Assembly (NCBI RefSeq): GCF_037975245.1
Contig: NC_092562.1
Coordinates: forward strand, 4,582,001-4,646,000
Direction: 5' to 3'
Source of the DNA: Apostichopus japonicus
Lineage: Eukaryota > Echinodermata > Holothuroidea > Aspidochirotida > Stichopodidae
Length of the DNA stretch: 64,000 nucleotides
Shown: positions 1 through 13,781 of the stretch, piece by piece
Numbering within the stretch: the first letter of the stretch is position 1
Layout of the letters: every line of letters starts with the position of its first letter
Position numbers and translations under genes: made by a program
The notes under the pieces: generated by a model
Database searches by the model: none
What the model was told of the DNA's origin: nothing
Seen by the model: the letters and a program-made list of their open reading frames with translations, nothing else

Positions 1-859
1 AATTAAAATTGACTTTGTTAAATTAAAATTGACTTTGTTAACCAGAGGTCTGCAACTAAGGGTGTAAGTGTGTGTGTGTGTGTGTGCGTTTGTGTGATAT
101 TAGTTAGTGCTGAAACGCAACCTTGCTGATGGTTTACGATTAGCCCAAACTTGGTTTATATCCCCACGTTCAATATTTAAAGAATAGATCGGAGGTAAAT
201 TTATTATTTTCTAGTAAACATAGAAACATAGAAACTTCATTCAATTTCGTTATGGTGTTCTCGAAATATGAAGTTTACATGACGTTTTTTTTTGTACTAT
301 AGTGAACTTGAAGCGAGCAAGTAGTAATGTGATACAAATAGATACACATTGACCCCCAAAAAAAGGTTTCGTGTTTCTCCTTCACTATCTGCTGATATGA
401 CCTTGGATTAGATCCACTTTTTGACCAAGTGGGGATTAAAGTTCATACAATTACCAGGAATAATAGTGTTTTTTCGTTCTCTGACGCATCACACGAAACT
501 TGAAATCAAATAGTAAAGGGACAAAAACAATCCATATTTTCATTTTCATTCTCCTTTTTTTATTTTGATTCAAACATTTAATTTTGGAAATTAATGAAAA
601 ATTTGAAAATCCCAGTTTGTATGTGTTAGAATGATTTACCTCAGAACTATACATTTCAACTTTGTGAGTATTTATACCTTTGCTGTCGCATATAGTTAGT
701 TATTCCCTTTGAAACTGTAAACTACATCTCCCCCACCCCCCCCCCCCCCACACACACCTTCTAAACCGTTTTTATTTAACAAAGAGACGATTTGTTGTAT
801 ATCTTTGTACTATAGTCTCCTTCTTCCTCTTTCCTCTCCACCCTCGTTTTGATCTGGTT
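1..859. other. Gene-free AT-rich stretch
   Basis: No convincing coding region is visible. The stretch opens with a short direct repeat (aattaaaattgactttgtta, twice), then a TG microsatellite near 66-90, and has a long C tract near 733-749. The only longer open frame is low-complexity and AT-rich. Confidence 0.6.
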
Positions 860-1313
860 CATATGAGATCGAAGAAGGTTGCGATTTTCATAGATCTATT
901 ACCGTGCGGCCGTTCACACTCCCTACGCGCAGTTGACGCGAAACTGTGGCAATTAGCGCGGTATGATCTCCGGGCGAAAAGCACGCAACATAACCCTTCT
1001 TGTTTTTGGCACTCCTGTGGCGATTCGTCTATAAAACATGACTTTTTTCATGCCATACCACCTAGAGCTCTCAAATGTCGCATCTCGTTTGTCTCCAACA
1101 CTTTAGCCTAATTTCTTGTGAATAACGATGCGGGATAGCTCTTCATCCGTTACTGAGTCTTGGAAGACAGGGTTGTCGGTGTCATGTTTAGCATTGCTGT
1201 CACTCTGTAAAGTTCTGCATGGCTATCAGGGTCCATGCTTTCCAACAAGAACGCATTCAGCATCAGCCCTGGGAACAAAAACTCAAAGCAAGAAAATGGT
1301 GAGTACAAAATGA
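860..1313 (+). other. CpG-rich patch with a possible 5' exon (ORF 1128-1307 ending at a splice donor)
   Basis: This patch is richer in GC and CpG than its surroundings. An open frame begins at ATG 1128 and runs about 60 codons, serine-rich at the start (MRDSSSSVTE), to ATG|GTGAGT, a good donor at 1308. That donor is phase 0, which matches the phase 0 acceptor of the DM-domain exon at 6093, so it could be the 5' coding exon of DMRT2. A competing candidate is a tiny ORF at 4649 (MKRLYKLW, then GTAAGT), also phase 0. Nothing in either peptide is diagnostic, and vertebrate DMRT2 N-termini are poorly conserved. Treat as a candidate only. Confidence 0.25.
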
Positions 1314-2088
1314 TTCCAAAATCTAAATCGCATATTTTTGCAAGAAGATTCTTTAAAACGTGAAATGTAAACGTTTTAATTTCATTAAGAAGTTTTTTTT
1401 TTAAACTTTATCTCTCCCTCTAATTTACAAAGGTCTTTAACATTTTAGCATTTAATTATGATATTGACATATACTGACCCTATTTAAAATAACCGTTTTA
1501 TTTCAATATAAAATGTTTTTTTGGAATTATTACTATTTTTTTTTAAATTTAGCATTGATATTTATTCCTGTGATGTCATAGTACCTTTACGAAGTCCTAC
1601 TAGGACTTACAAAGATTTTGTTTGTACTCGTAACAAACTGAGTTTGTACTCTTACAAGTAGTCACATGTTTATAAATATTAGCTTATATATTTCATATAC
1701 AAATGCAGATTTGGTACCCCAATCCTTGTACCCCAACCCTTAGATTGTCTACCCAACTCGGACTTATAATTTAATACATTTTTTTGGGCGGCTATTGGTA
1801 ACTTTATGCTCAAATTATTGTACTAGTTTATTTAATATTTATTTAGAAAAGTTTTTCCATTGTCTCGATCAGCATAGACCTAGACGTAGGATCGATCAAT
1901 AGAATTCTCTCATGATATATTGTATATAGTGGAACTGCTTGGTTGTAACATTTGTGAACATTCACCAACAAGCCTATAGTTATAGGTTATAGGATATATT
2001 ACGTTCGATGCGTTCTTTTATGTTTATAATAGAATAAGAAAGGGTTCGAAAATGTGAGACCGGATTTAATTGTTATTATGATTATGAT

Positions 2089-2331
<243 letters not shown>

Positions 2332-3195
2332 ACTATTGTGGAATTATTCTTACGATTATATTGAAACAAATTCGATTTTAAATAAATGATTTCAATCAGT
2401 TTCTTAAGAATATGTCATTATTGTGTTTTAATTCCTAATTTCTAAATTTTTACAATTCTATTTGTTAATGTGATAAACAAAAAATGGAATGTCACATTTT
2501 CCTTTAAGTAATAAATAAACAATAAAAGCTAAACAAAGGAAATATAAGGTTATACATATTGATAAATGATACACCAGTTAAATTTTAAGAAGCCAATCAA
2601 TTTATTTCCACAAAGTTACTGGGAAAGATTGAATGTTCATAAATTTTTATCATGGCTATTTAATTCACAATTTTTTTAACGAAATGACAAAGATATTTAG
2701 TGAACCTAATTTCTCGATAATAATCTGAGTGTGTTTCAGAAATAAACTAAATTTAGAAATATATAGATAAATTATAATTGTTTACAGAAATTGACTTTTA
2801 TTCTGCTATCAGTAACAATTCAATCTCAGGTGTTCTACACGTTATGTTTTCTGGAAATCATCATATTTTTTTTTATGATACTATGTTGTGTTCTCTCTGC
2901 ATCTTTTATGAGCGCTGTTTAATACACAAGAAATATAAAATAAAAAGCAAGACTTTCATTTCAAATAATCATGGAAAAAATAATCAAAACTTTGGAACTT
3001 TAGTACTTATATATATGATTAGTAATACTATTGAAAAGAAATTTTTCACTTGGAAGTCTATTGCGACTGGTTTGTATGATATAATAAGAGATATTTATAT
3101 TGTCATATCTATGACCAGGGCCCTGAACCAGACAAACATTTCAGGCATTAAATAATTGCTTTCTATTGATATAGAAGTTGCTAAGGCATTTATAC
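2332..3195. other. Gene-free AT-rich stretch
   Basis: One open frame (2778-3155, +) exists but its product is biased to Ile, Phe, Lys and Asn as expected from AT-rich noncoding DNA. It resembles nothing known to me and has no splice or promoter context. Nothing else seen. Confidence 0.5.
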
Positions 3196-3499
3196 CAGGG
3201 CTTCCCTAACTTGGGTGCATGAATCCTCAGGGAGTGCGTGAATCTATCCCAAGGGGTTCGTGAGACGTTTGATATAATTCGCGATATGATCTTGAAGTTT
3301 CCAACTAAATATTTGTTCATCTCTTATTTTTTTCATTATAATATTACACTATGAACTTGATCTTTTACGAAACACTGTTATGCGTATTATAGTATAATAA
3401 TTACTCAGATCGTGTCTCGAAAAGTTGGGGGTTCGTGGACGACCCTGACATCCACAGTGGATTCGTGGGGGGGGGGGGGATAAAGTTAGGGAAACCCTG
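3196..3499. mobile_element. hAT-like MITE, 304 bp, with terminal inverted repeats
   Basis: The left end begins CAGGGCTTCCCTAACTTGGG and the right end, read on the other strand, begins CAGGGTTTCCCTAACTTTA. These are terminal inverted repeats of about 16 bp with the CAGGG start typical of hAT superfamily elements. Flanks (atttatac / ctatagac) resemble a decayed 8-bp target duplication (5 of 8 match). No transposase is encoded, so it is non-autonomous. A run of about 12 G lies inside the right end. Confidence 0.75.
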
Positions 3500-6092
3500 C
3501 TATAGACCCTAAACTGATAAGGAAGGTCATTTGAAGACGCAGCACAAACAAGTGGTTGATATAATTATTAATAAGTCAGAGAAGTCATATATTGTTGAGT
3601 CATATAAGTCATGGCCCTATACGGGTAAGTTATGTTAGTCTCTCGTGTACAGGCTCCAAGTCATATTATAAATTATAAAGCCTTTTACCCTTTTTTCGCC
3701 TCCAATGGAATAACACACAAACACACATACACACACGTACAAACTTTTCCATAGTCTCTCTCTTTCTCCAAGTTCAAGATTTTCTTTGGGATGAACGTAC
3801 CTTTAAACAGTTTTGTTCGTCAATTTTGATCAATTCGAGTTGAAGCCAATATCTTCCACCGTGTAGTAAACTGCTAATGCAGGATTGTGCCCCTAACGGT
3901 CTTTGCTGGAGATGAGGGGGCCGCTTACTTACTACTCGAGATGAAAACATAGGCAACATTAAAACCTTGAGAAATACGTCGCATTTAACATCGCTCGCAT
4001 TTCGTCATCGGTAATGTTTAGTGAGGTGTATGTGAAAACTAAAAGCAATCACTTGCCTGTATTGATCTGTTATTATTAAATAACTTAGGGGCGACGGAAG
4101 AGGGTCCAGTTTGGGTCAACAAAGTTCGGAGGGGGGGGGGCAGCGGTACTTCTAACTTGAGAGGATTTGAGAGGGGATAACTACAAATTTTACATCAAAA
4201 CGTTCCCATAAAATGGATCATCTATGCATTCCCTACAAACAAATTCCAGTATGCGAATGTTTTTTTTTTTCAATCCAAAGTCACCTTTTTATTACATATT
4301 TGTTTAGATTCCAAGAAAATATGCACTTTGTCACAACGAGTGGACACTTTCATAATTTCAAAAATGGAGAAGTAATTTGTTTATTATCACTTTTTATTAC
4401 CAAATAATTTCCTATTACTTCCAGATTCTATGCTTGTGTATTTTATAGTATATTTCAATATTTTATCAAAATCAGTTTTTCTTTCTTTTTTTTTTCTTTT
4501 CTTTCAAATCAAATAGTTGCCAACACTTTTGTCTCTTCATTAAAACAACACTGATTTGACAGCTAATTGATCTCATTAATAGCCTATATCAAAGCCTATA
4601 CTTCCGCCATGGAAACACAAACAAACAAACATAAATAACAACGGAAAAATGAAGAGACTTTATAAACTGTGGGTAAGTTTGAGTTCGGCCCGTTTTGTCC
4701 GTGACGCTTCTGGTTCCGCTGGGGTGGACCAAGTTAAAACAACACACTGCACAAAATGGCGGCCGACATTGTCTAGAAGATCTGATGGCTCAAATTCACA
4801 AGAAGAATTGTTAAATAATTTTCACCTTTTTTACAAACGGTTTATTACTAGAATCATTGTCACAGCAGTAAGTTTCTTGTAAAGATTTTTTACGCCGTTG
4901 TGTTATTTGTTATTTTCTTGCAATATTTCTGGTTCATGACTAGAATCGGTTTCTATTTTAAGTTGAATTGTTTAAACGAAATCACCCAGAATAGTTTGGT
5001 TAGCGGTTAGCACAGTTCCATATAGCATGTATTTCGCTGTTAGAAAATATTTGCCGAAGAATTGATGACTATTAATATCGTTGATCTTATTCAAGGCCAA
5101 ATGAACTGCTCTAACGCCAATGAGAATAGATCTTAAATGTACGAACGTGACAAAATTACAAATTTTAACGTACAATTCAGTTATCTTACAACATTAAACC
5201 TATATATTTATTATGTCTCCTATACACCTGTTAAATGCTTTTCATTTAACATGTTATACCACAGAAATATCTTTCTAGATACACGAACGATCTCCTCTAC
5301 AACTCTCATTACCTTGCATATGTCTTTGTCTCATTAATGTGCTTGTGTTTTCACTTCTTCTTCGATTCAGTGTTTTGAACTATAAATACAGTAGCGACTG
5401 TCATTACAGTACTATATAACATTAATGTTGTGATTGAGAGAAGTTACAAAAGTCATGTTACTTTCAGGTATATCGTCGCATTAACCTTGTATTTATAACG
5501 TAAATAATTTTATGTTCAGAAATATATAACAAGTTATAGGTTGGGCTGGTATGATCGGGGAAACTTGGGAAGAAAAGAGAAGACTATTTTAAATTTTGAA
5601 AACTGGCAATGTTCTCATGATCCCCCTATACTGATATTAACTTTTAAATAAAAATATATATTGATAAACTAACTTTACAAATTTGGAAATTTAAATAAAG
5701 ATTTATCAAGTTGGTAGAATAGCGGATGTCTTAAACAGATAATTTACCTTATCTATTTATATATTGCTATGAAAATCAAGCCAAGCTGCCGCATTTTGCA
5801 TGAGCATATCAATTCGGCGGAGAGGAAAATGTTATCAGTTGATACATTTACCTTTGTTTATAAATTTGCTCAGTTGCCTTGGAAAACTTATACTTTAACG
5901 GAATAATTCGCTTTGCGAAAATTACGCATTGCACCACACACCACACCACACACAAATACCCTCCCCTCTCTGTCCCCCTCCCCCTCCCCCGGGAACACAG
6001 ATTAAAAACAGCATTTTCATGTAACTATTCATACAAATCTCTTTGAAAGTTCATTTAATTTTCCCGTTTTCTAATCTCCATCCATCCAATAG
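3500..6092. other. Noncoding, probably 5' flank or first intron of DMRT2
   Basis: No gene is recognisable. A short ORF at 4649 ends at a GTAAGT donor (see the CpG-patch entry). G, C and T homopolymer runs occur near 4130, 4260 and 4490. The last 30 bases before 6093 form the polypyrimidine tract and AG acceptor of the DM-domain exon. Confidence 0.5.
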
Positions 6093-6239
6093 GCACTGGA
6101 CCTTTCTAATAGCAGTAAGCTCCATTTGCGTCAGACTTCTCAAGCAGTTGATGGTAAATCTAGTACGGGAACCCGTCGGTACGCAAGAACTCCAAAATGT
6201 GCTCGATGTCGGAATCACGGAGTTGTTTCTTGTCTCAAG
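6093..6239 (+). CDS. DMRT2: DMRT2 exon with first half of DM domain
   Basis: The acceptor is CCAATAG after a pyrimidine tract and the donor is AAG|GTAAGT. Both ends are phase 0. It encodes 49 residues ending in [15 protein letters not shown]. The TAG of the acceptor closes the frame upstream, so an earlier exon must supply the start. Confidence 0.92.
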
Positions 6240-7298
6240 GTAAGTCACAAAATTGTCCACTAAAATCATCTTTATTATCTATGATAGGCCAACGTCAATC
6301 TGTTACAGTCTTAACTTGAAACAAAATTGGGTAATTAATGAAATATATTGATTCATTAGAACACACGTGGCTTCATTACGAAGGTATAATTATCGCGAGC
6401 AAAAAAACAAAAATCATTCTGCTGAACAAGAACGAACAAGGAAAACACACCCGACAGCTTCGGATGGGTTTTGAGTTGCAAATTGGAAGGTGTGCATGGA
6501 TGAGAATTTTAAGTTGAGAATTATAAAAAAAATACAGTAGGCCTATATATAAAAAACAAATGAAAAAAACTTTTTTTGGGGGGGGGGGGCGGTTGGGACT
6601 GTATCTTCCTACTTAATTCAAGTTATTTCCGAAAAGTATATGTGTTAATGTTACACTATAGCTTTAATGGTTTTATCCATGATACACAGCAATTTTGTTT
6701 TTCATTTTCATCAGACAAAACAGATACAAATCGCTTCGTAAGAATTTAGCATCGTCGTCGATCGATGAAAATGATATTTCACCGCTGTTTCAGGGAAGTG
6801 TTTCCGAAACAGATTATTGTTCTCATCTTACTATATATTTATGATGTAAACTTGAGTTGGGTACATTAAAACTCACCTCGCATTCCCCCTTCCCAACACT
6901 CCCTCACATATCCACTTCACTGTCTCCCCTTCCTTCCTTTCCTTACCTCCACCCCCCCCCCCCCCCTCGGCATACCACATCCACTCCTCTAAACTCTTCC
7001 CATAAGAGGCGTAGGAGGATATTCCTAATTAGGGGCATACTACCACTGGCTTGAGAGAAGGGGACTCGCCACGGGGCAGTGTCTGGTATACCGGTCAAGA
7101 GAAATTAAAGAATGATTTCGGATATAGGTCACCCTTTTACATCCCAAGTTGTGTTATTGTTTCTTTCCAGCGTTTTTCGGTGACTTTATCGCCGGAAATG
7201 TTTACGAGCTCTCTTTTGCATTATTCCAGGAATGTTTACTCGTTACTCAATAAAGGGACTGAAAGTTCAATAACATCAAAAGTCCAAGAAGTGATCAT

Positions 7299-7386
<88 letters not shown>

Positions 7387-7401
7387 TGTTATATATATAT
7401 T

Positions 7402-7451
<50 letters not shown>

Positions 7452-7454
7452 ATT

Positions 7455-7517
<63 letters not shown>

Positions 7518-7541
7518 CTATATATAACTATATATATACAT

Positions 7542-7622
<81 letters not shown>

Positions 7623-7868
7623 CTAGTATTGTTCGATACAGGTGACAAACGCCTACAGTGGAATTACGACCTTCCTTACCGGTTTCGAACCTCTGGACAT
7701 ACAATCAGCGTCCATAGCCTAGTGGTTAGGGTGTCCGCGTACAGAGCGGAAGGCCCGTGGTTCGAATCTCGGTGGAGGCTTAAAGTTTTTTTCACTGTTC
7801 TTGATTTTCCAACTCATTACGATTTTCATTTATATATATAAAGATATATATATAAAAGTCCCAGCGAT

Positions 7869-7936
<68 letters not shown>

Positions 7937-9053
7937 ATTAGGACCATGGCATTAACAGATGTGTCCATTTCCCAGGTCAGTCTCGAGTTCCATCCACTTG
8001 CAATACCTCGATGGTATAATGACAATAACATGTCTTCCTCTTTCATAAACACACCAAGTTTCTATTTGGATCATAACAAATTGAAACCAATTCTTGGGAC
8101 GAGAACGAATTTGAAAACAAAAGCAGGGAAAGAAAATGAGTTTGATGAACCAACACCGCTTCATGGAATGATTGCCAATAGGTACATCATCAAATGTTGA
8201 CATGTCAGGTCCGAAATTTTGTACGATTTCGATAACCCAACTTCTTAGTCTTGTCATGTTTGGTTATGTTTTCTATTCAGATACGACAAACATGTCTTTA
8301 GGCAGAATTTTAGTCTTAATATGACATAGTCATAAAAAAGGCAAGATGGTTGAAGTGTGGGTGCAATATTGCTATCTGATGGTGTCCAGATATTCACTTA
8401 TAAAGAAAATTGTTAAATCTGTAATGCTCGATGATAGGTTAATATCCTCAGTGCAGGCCTATACAGTTTGAATATATAAATCCATCGTTTCATAAATTAT
8501 AATAACTCAAACAATCATGTTATTTTAGTTTGCTATGCTATATATATAAATATATAACAAAATGTACAAAATGTTTTATAGAGATAGAACCCACTAGAAT
8601 AATATCAGTCTACGTTATGCTCTGTAACATATTAGATATTTGATTGGAAAATATAGTTCTGGGTATTCAGAACATACTTTTCCCCTATATTTAAGTGGAC
8701 TATTAGTCTGCAGTTAACGGCTGTAAAAGTTACAATATTGCTTTAATGTTGACCTTTGACACTGCTTTAATACTTCCTGCCAAGTTCAACAACATCGTTC
8801 CTACAACTTAAAGCAGATTCGTTACTTCCGGTTATCATTCTTAGAATTCCGTCTCAGAGGATCAAAGTTGCATCAAAACAGGAAATTTTGAAATAAAAGT
8901 ACCATCGACTACTCTTAATATAACATAAATATGTAATCCAAAGATTTTCTTATCTTAATACATGATGTCAAATGAGAACCCTAGTTTAGTCGTTTCCTTA
9001 AATTTGAAGATTGTTTTTGTAATCTGTACTTTTGATCAGCAATATGGTTACTT

Positions 9054-9127
<74 letters not shown>

Positions 9128-12100
9128 AACTGCCCTCTAGTTCTTTATATTTGACCGAGTTTGCTCTGTCTCAGTTTGACATAAAGGTTTCTATTTAGCG
9201 ATTTATATATATATATATATATATTTAGATACATAGATTCTTATTCTTTCATGCTTCTCAGTTAACTAAAATAGGCTTTCTTTCTTTACATTTAAAACTT
9301 TAACACAAACCAAACGTACCAGGAAAGGTCCCCTATGTTGTCTATTTCACAAAATATTTGTAACTCATTATCAACCACTGTCAGATAACTTTTTAAATAA
9401 ATTTCATTTTTCGAAGCAGTAGCAAATAATTCTTGCAATTTAAATACACATTTGCTTTTATTTCTATAAGCCCGTTTTGATTAATTAGGTCTTGCAGTAG
9501 CAAAGTAGAACTCACATTTCAGTAAGTCGAGGAGACATTTGTTCTTCTGGTCTTATCTTTACATCGTGTTGAACGAATCCATTCAGCGGTGATGTTTTTT
9601 CCCAGAAATGTCAAATCATGTTCATTGTTTCAAACTTTAATGTACAAGTCATTGACAGCTACATAATAATAATTAACGAACAAGTCAAATTCTCTTACAA
9701 TACAAAACTTAAGATCCGACATACCTTATATTGCTTCTTTTTTATTTTATTTAACAGAGCGAAAAATGGACAGATATTTGTCGATTCATTTAAATACCAA
9801 AATGAGAATGTCATTTGAGTTAATTATTATGGAAACAAAACTGACAATAATAACAAAATGGAACAATTCTTTTAGTTATGAGATGTGACTGTTTTTGTTT
9901 TTGGTGTTATCAAGTTTGTATTGATTCAAACCGAAACACTGTTTTTTTTTAATGTGGTTTTGTTCCTTCAATTGAAGAAGGAAAACTTTGGTGGAATATG
10001 TTTTGACAGAAAGATGCAATTTGATCAGACCATGGAAATCATAAAATCCGAGAAGAATGATGAGTTTGATCTTAATATGTCATGAAGGAACTAGATTTCA
10101 TGTTGCCATGTTATGATTCCCTTGCGAATATTTCTCTTTGATCAAGAAAAAGGTCTTTGTTTATACATGAAAATTCTGTAAGTATGGAAACTAAGTACAC
10201 TTGTCTAATACAGTTAAATCCTTTCGAAGGCAAACGAGATGTCTTGCACAACAAAAGGACTCATTTTAAATATTTGTTATAATATTTAGCGTTAACAAAG
10301 GTTAGGGTGGGAGGATGGGTTACACCAACCCAACACAAAATTTTCTGTCGAATAACGGATTGAATAATTAAACAATTCGGGACGTTTTATAGGTCGTTGC
10401 TAACAATACTTCGCCTCTTACCCCCCCCCCCGCCTTCCCTCCTTCCTCCTTCTCCTTCCCCCTTCCCTCCTTCCCCTTCCCCCTCCCTTCCCCTCCCCTC
10501 CCAACAGAAGTAGAAAAAGAAAGAATGAGTTTAATACTAGACGATATTTACGTTCACATGCATGTATGAAACAATGTAACAATGAAACACAATGAAACAA
10601 TAAAGATACCATAGGCTATCTGAGTTTTTGTTGTAATCATCAGGTAAACGTTTCAGGTTCAAATGTGACTATTATCACAAGTAATTTGCTACTTTTCAAG
10701 TTCACCACTCTGCTTAATTAACAAGTTTTTATTAGCAATAAAGTGTTCGTTATTGGATCCGAATTAAAAGTTGATGTCCAAAAGTGTGATTTCTATACGT
10801 TTTAATTAATATAAATCACATTCTCAACCAAAACTGATTAAACATATCTAGATTTTTTCACAGTTTTATTGAATAATTATGTACTTCTTCATAGACCTAC
10901 ATAAAGGTTTATCATGTCCTTCCTTCCACCTTTCTTTTCAATGTTGAATTGTGACGTCACAATTTTCGTGGTATCGCTTCGCGCCCAAAATTGGTATACT
11001 CAAACTAAAACGCGCAGCCGTCTGTACTGATGATTTCAAATAACGTAGTCAGTTTAAATGTATAATAGTTGGTATGTTTACAGCACTGTCACGAACATGG
11101 AATTTGATGCAAAGAGAGAAAGCAATGTCTTCAACACAGAAGGAAGGATTTATTTTAAATTAAACGGAAACGTGTTTAATATTTCACCCGCAGTTTGAAG
11201 AAGCCAAGTTACTCCATGTGTCAGTATTTTGTTTACAACATATTTAAATGGTTTACAAATTCAATAACATTTCATTCAGTCATTGCACAGCTGGATGCAT
11301 GGGTTGAGAGTAACCTACAGGAGGTCAAAGGTGAAAGGTAGTTTCAGGATGATGTCACCCAAGGCCTAAGTATTAAAGGAGAAGTCAGTAGTTGTTTTAA
11401 ACTTCAAAGATTTCAAGCAGTCTTCCCCTTGAGGTTGATTTTGATTTCCTTTCGATATAATGCTGTAAGAGAGTAATTTTATTTTGAAATAAAAAAAGAA
11501 GAAAAATAATTGCTGTATGTGATGGACATTGCTGCTGTAATCTGAGGAGAGGAAGATGTGTTTGTTTGAGTAGGGGGGGGGGGGGAGGGGGTAGGGAGGG
11601 AGAACTAGTCCGCACCCAAAATCTGTGCAATAACTTCACTGCATTTCTTGAAGACACATTCGACACAACGATACCATATTGCCTTATTCATTGTACCACA
11701 CACTGGTGCAGAAACTAGTTTATGGATTAATATGTATGAAACTACACAGCGCCCTCTATATTTGTGCTATAATCTACAACTTTGCCAAAAGATATTAAAT
11801 ATTTGTCCCTGAAGGATCCCTCTCCCGGGATCGAACTGAGTCACCCCTCCCTTACCCTTGTGTCATATCGCATTGATGATAGTGCAATTATTGATCATGT
11901 AGATTTATGTTCATATAGTTGGGGCTGTAAAATTATGAAGAATATGCGGTGCAATAAGAATAAGGGCGCTGTCTTCAGAAGATGACTGTTTCGCAATGTA
12001 TTCTTAGTCTTTGATATGGGGTACGCAAACTGGTGAATGGGGAGTGGGAAGGGGGAGGGGGAAGGGGAAGGAGAGGGAGGGGAACAAAAATGTACCCGAA

Positions 12101-13434
12101 GATCAGATCGATGGGTGGGTGGATAAACATTTAAAACTGGCAGACGGTGCACTGCTTCATCGATTTGGGGGTGGGGGGGGGGGCGGTTGTGGCTTCCCTT
12201 AAAATAAATTCATCAAATGAGGCAGGTAGCCTTAACTCTACATCGTTATTTAAAATTGATGAAATATATTTTACAGCCTACCCAATTATTGTACAATATA
12301 CAAATTTTAAAATTGATCCCACTTGGACACTAGATGTTTTGACCGAATAATCAAAAGATGATGAGCCCAGTTCAGTAACAAATGCTATCCCATTCTCAAC
12401 GTTGCGCCGTATGGAGCATTATACGCCTTTATCGTGAATTCATTTTTTAATTATAAAAAAGCTAATTGGAAAATGTCAATAACTGCTACTTGTACTTTAC
12501 GATTTGATGTTTTTTTACATTCGACTAATCAAAGCTAATATCGTCACAGGAATGTATACTTTTATCAAATAATTTAGGAAGTTAATTAGAAGCTAATGAA
12601 GCCTTAAAGGAGCATTCTAATATTTTAATATTGGACTATGGCATACTGTATCGTAATGTTTGGTTCAGGTCACCTTTTACGGGCTACGTTCTCGACTGAA
12701 CGGAATTGACAATTAACGTGACATTGAAATAATTATTTATCGCAAGATAAATATTGATTGCATTTGGTCGGGTCTTTCGCAAATCAAAATTTCTTACCCA
12801 CATACAGTTGATTTTATACCCACATTATATAATTGCATAATTGTTTACTACGGGCTATACTCATATTACTTGTTAATTAAATAAATGTCGGTCTCATCTC
12901 TCCAGGGTCATAAAAGACTTTGCAGATGGAGAGATTGCAGATGTACCCATTGCCTTTTAGTTGCCGAGAGGCAGAGGGTAATGGCGGCCCAGGTCGCTCT
13001 CAGACGACAGCAGACAAGCAACAGCGCTCAAAATGATAAAAACAGTAACAAGAACAGTAACAAGCATATCCACTCTGACAGACATAAGCTTCAAGATAAC
13101 GGCAAGGAGGAAGACATCAAACCTAGTGATACATCAAAAGAAGAAGAACAACTAAGGGAACGACTGATATCTAAGACTAAACTAGAGAAGTCTATAGCGG
13201 AAGATGTGTTGAAAAGAACAAGTAAGTCATATCCCTGGTTTGATTTTTTGATTTTTTTTAAAAGATTGTAAGAGAATATTTATATATCTGAGCATATGCT
13301 GCAGTGATATCATAAAACAATAGGTGATAACAAAGAATAAATCCGGTAAGCGACAATTTAACTTAGCTGAGAGCTCATTGACTGAGAGATACCTGAATAC
13401 CACGAAAATGTTGGTAACGTTTTTACTTAAAACC

Positions 13435-13507
<73 letters not shown>

Positions 13508-13557
13508 AACAGTCTGTTCAAATATATATATATATATGTATATTTGAACAGTCTGTT

Positions 13558-13613
<56 letters not shown>

Positions 13614-13667
13614 AACAGTCTGTTATATATATCTATATATATATATAGATATATATAACAGACTGTT

Positions 13668-13704
<37 letters not shown>

Positions 13705-13719
13705 TTGGACAGACTGTTC

Positions 13720-13781
<62 letters not shown>

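Larger units (their letters stand above)
6240..12905 (+). other. DMRT2 intron splitting the DM domain
   Basis: About 6.7 kb between the two halves of the DM domain, joined at Lys|Gly. It holds TA arrays, a tRNA-like element at 7708, C/G runs (6950, 10420, 11570, 12170) and no other recognisable coding sequence. Open frames such as those at 7051, 11397 and 11895 are low-complexity. Confidence 0.8.

Noticed and set aside
2778-3155. 125-codon plus-strand frame
   Set aside because: AT-driven amino-acid bias, no homology recognised, no splice or start context.
7051-7648. Long Ile/Tyr open frames
   Set aside because: They are translations of TA dinucleotide repeats; the same applies at 7792, 13324 and 26171.
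7708-7779. Working tRNA-Cys gene
   Set aside because: Broken T stem and an ACA anticodon; better explained as a tRNA-derived SINE or pseudogene.
13504-13561. GAACAnnnTGTTC words resembling a steroid-receptor response element
   Set aside because: They are part of an expanding palindromic simple repeat, so their number is explained by repeat growth; functional receptor binding is not supported.
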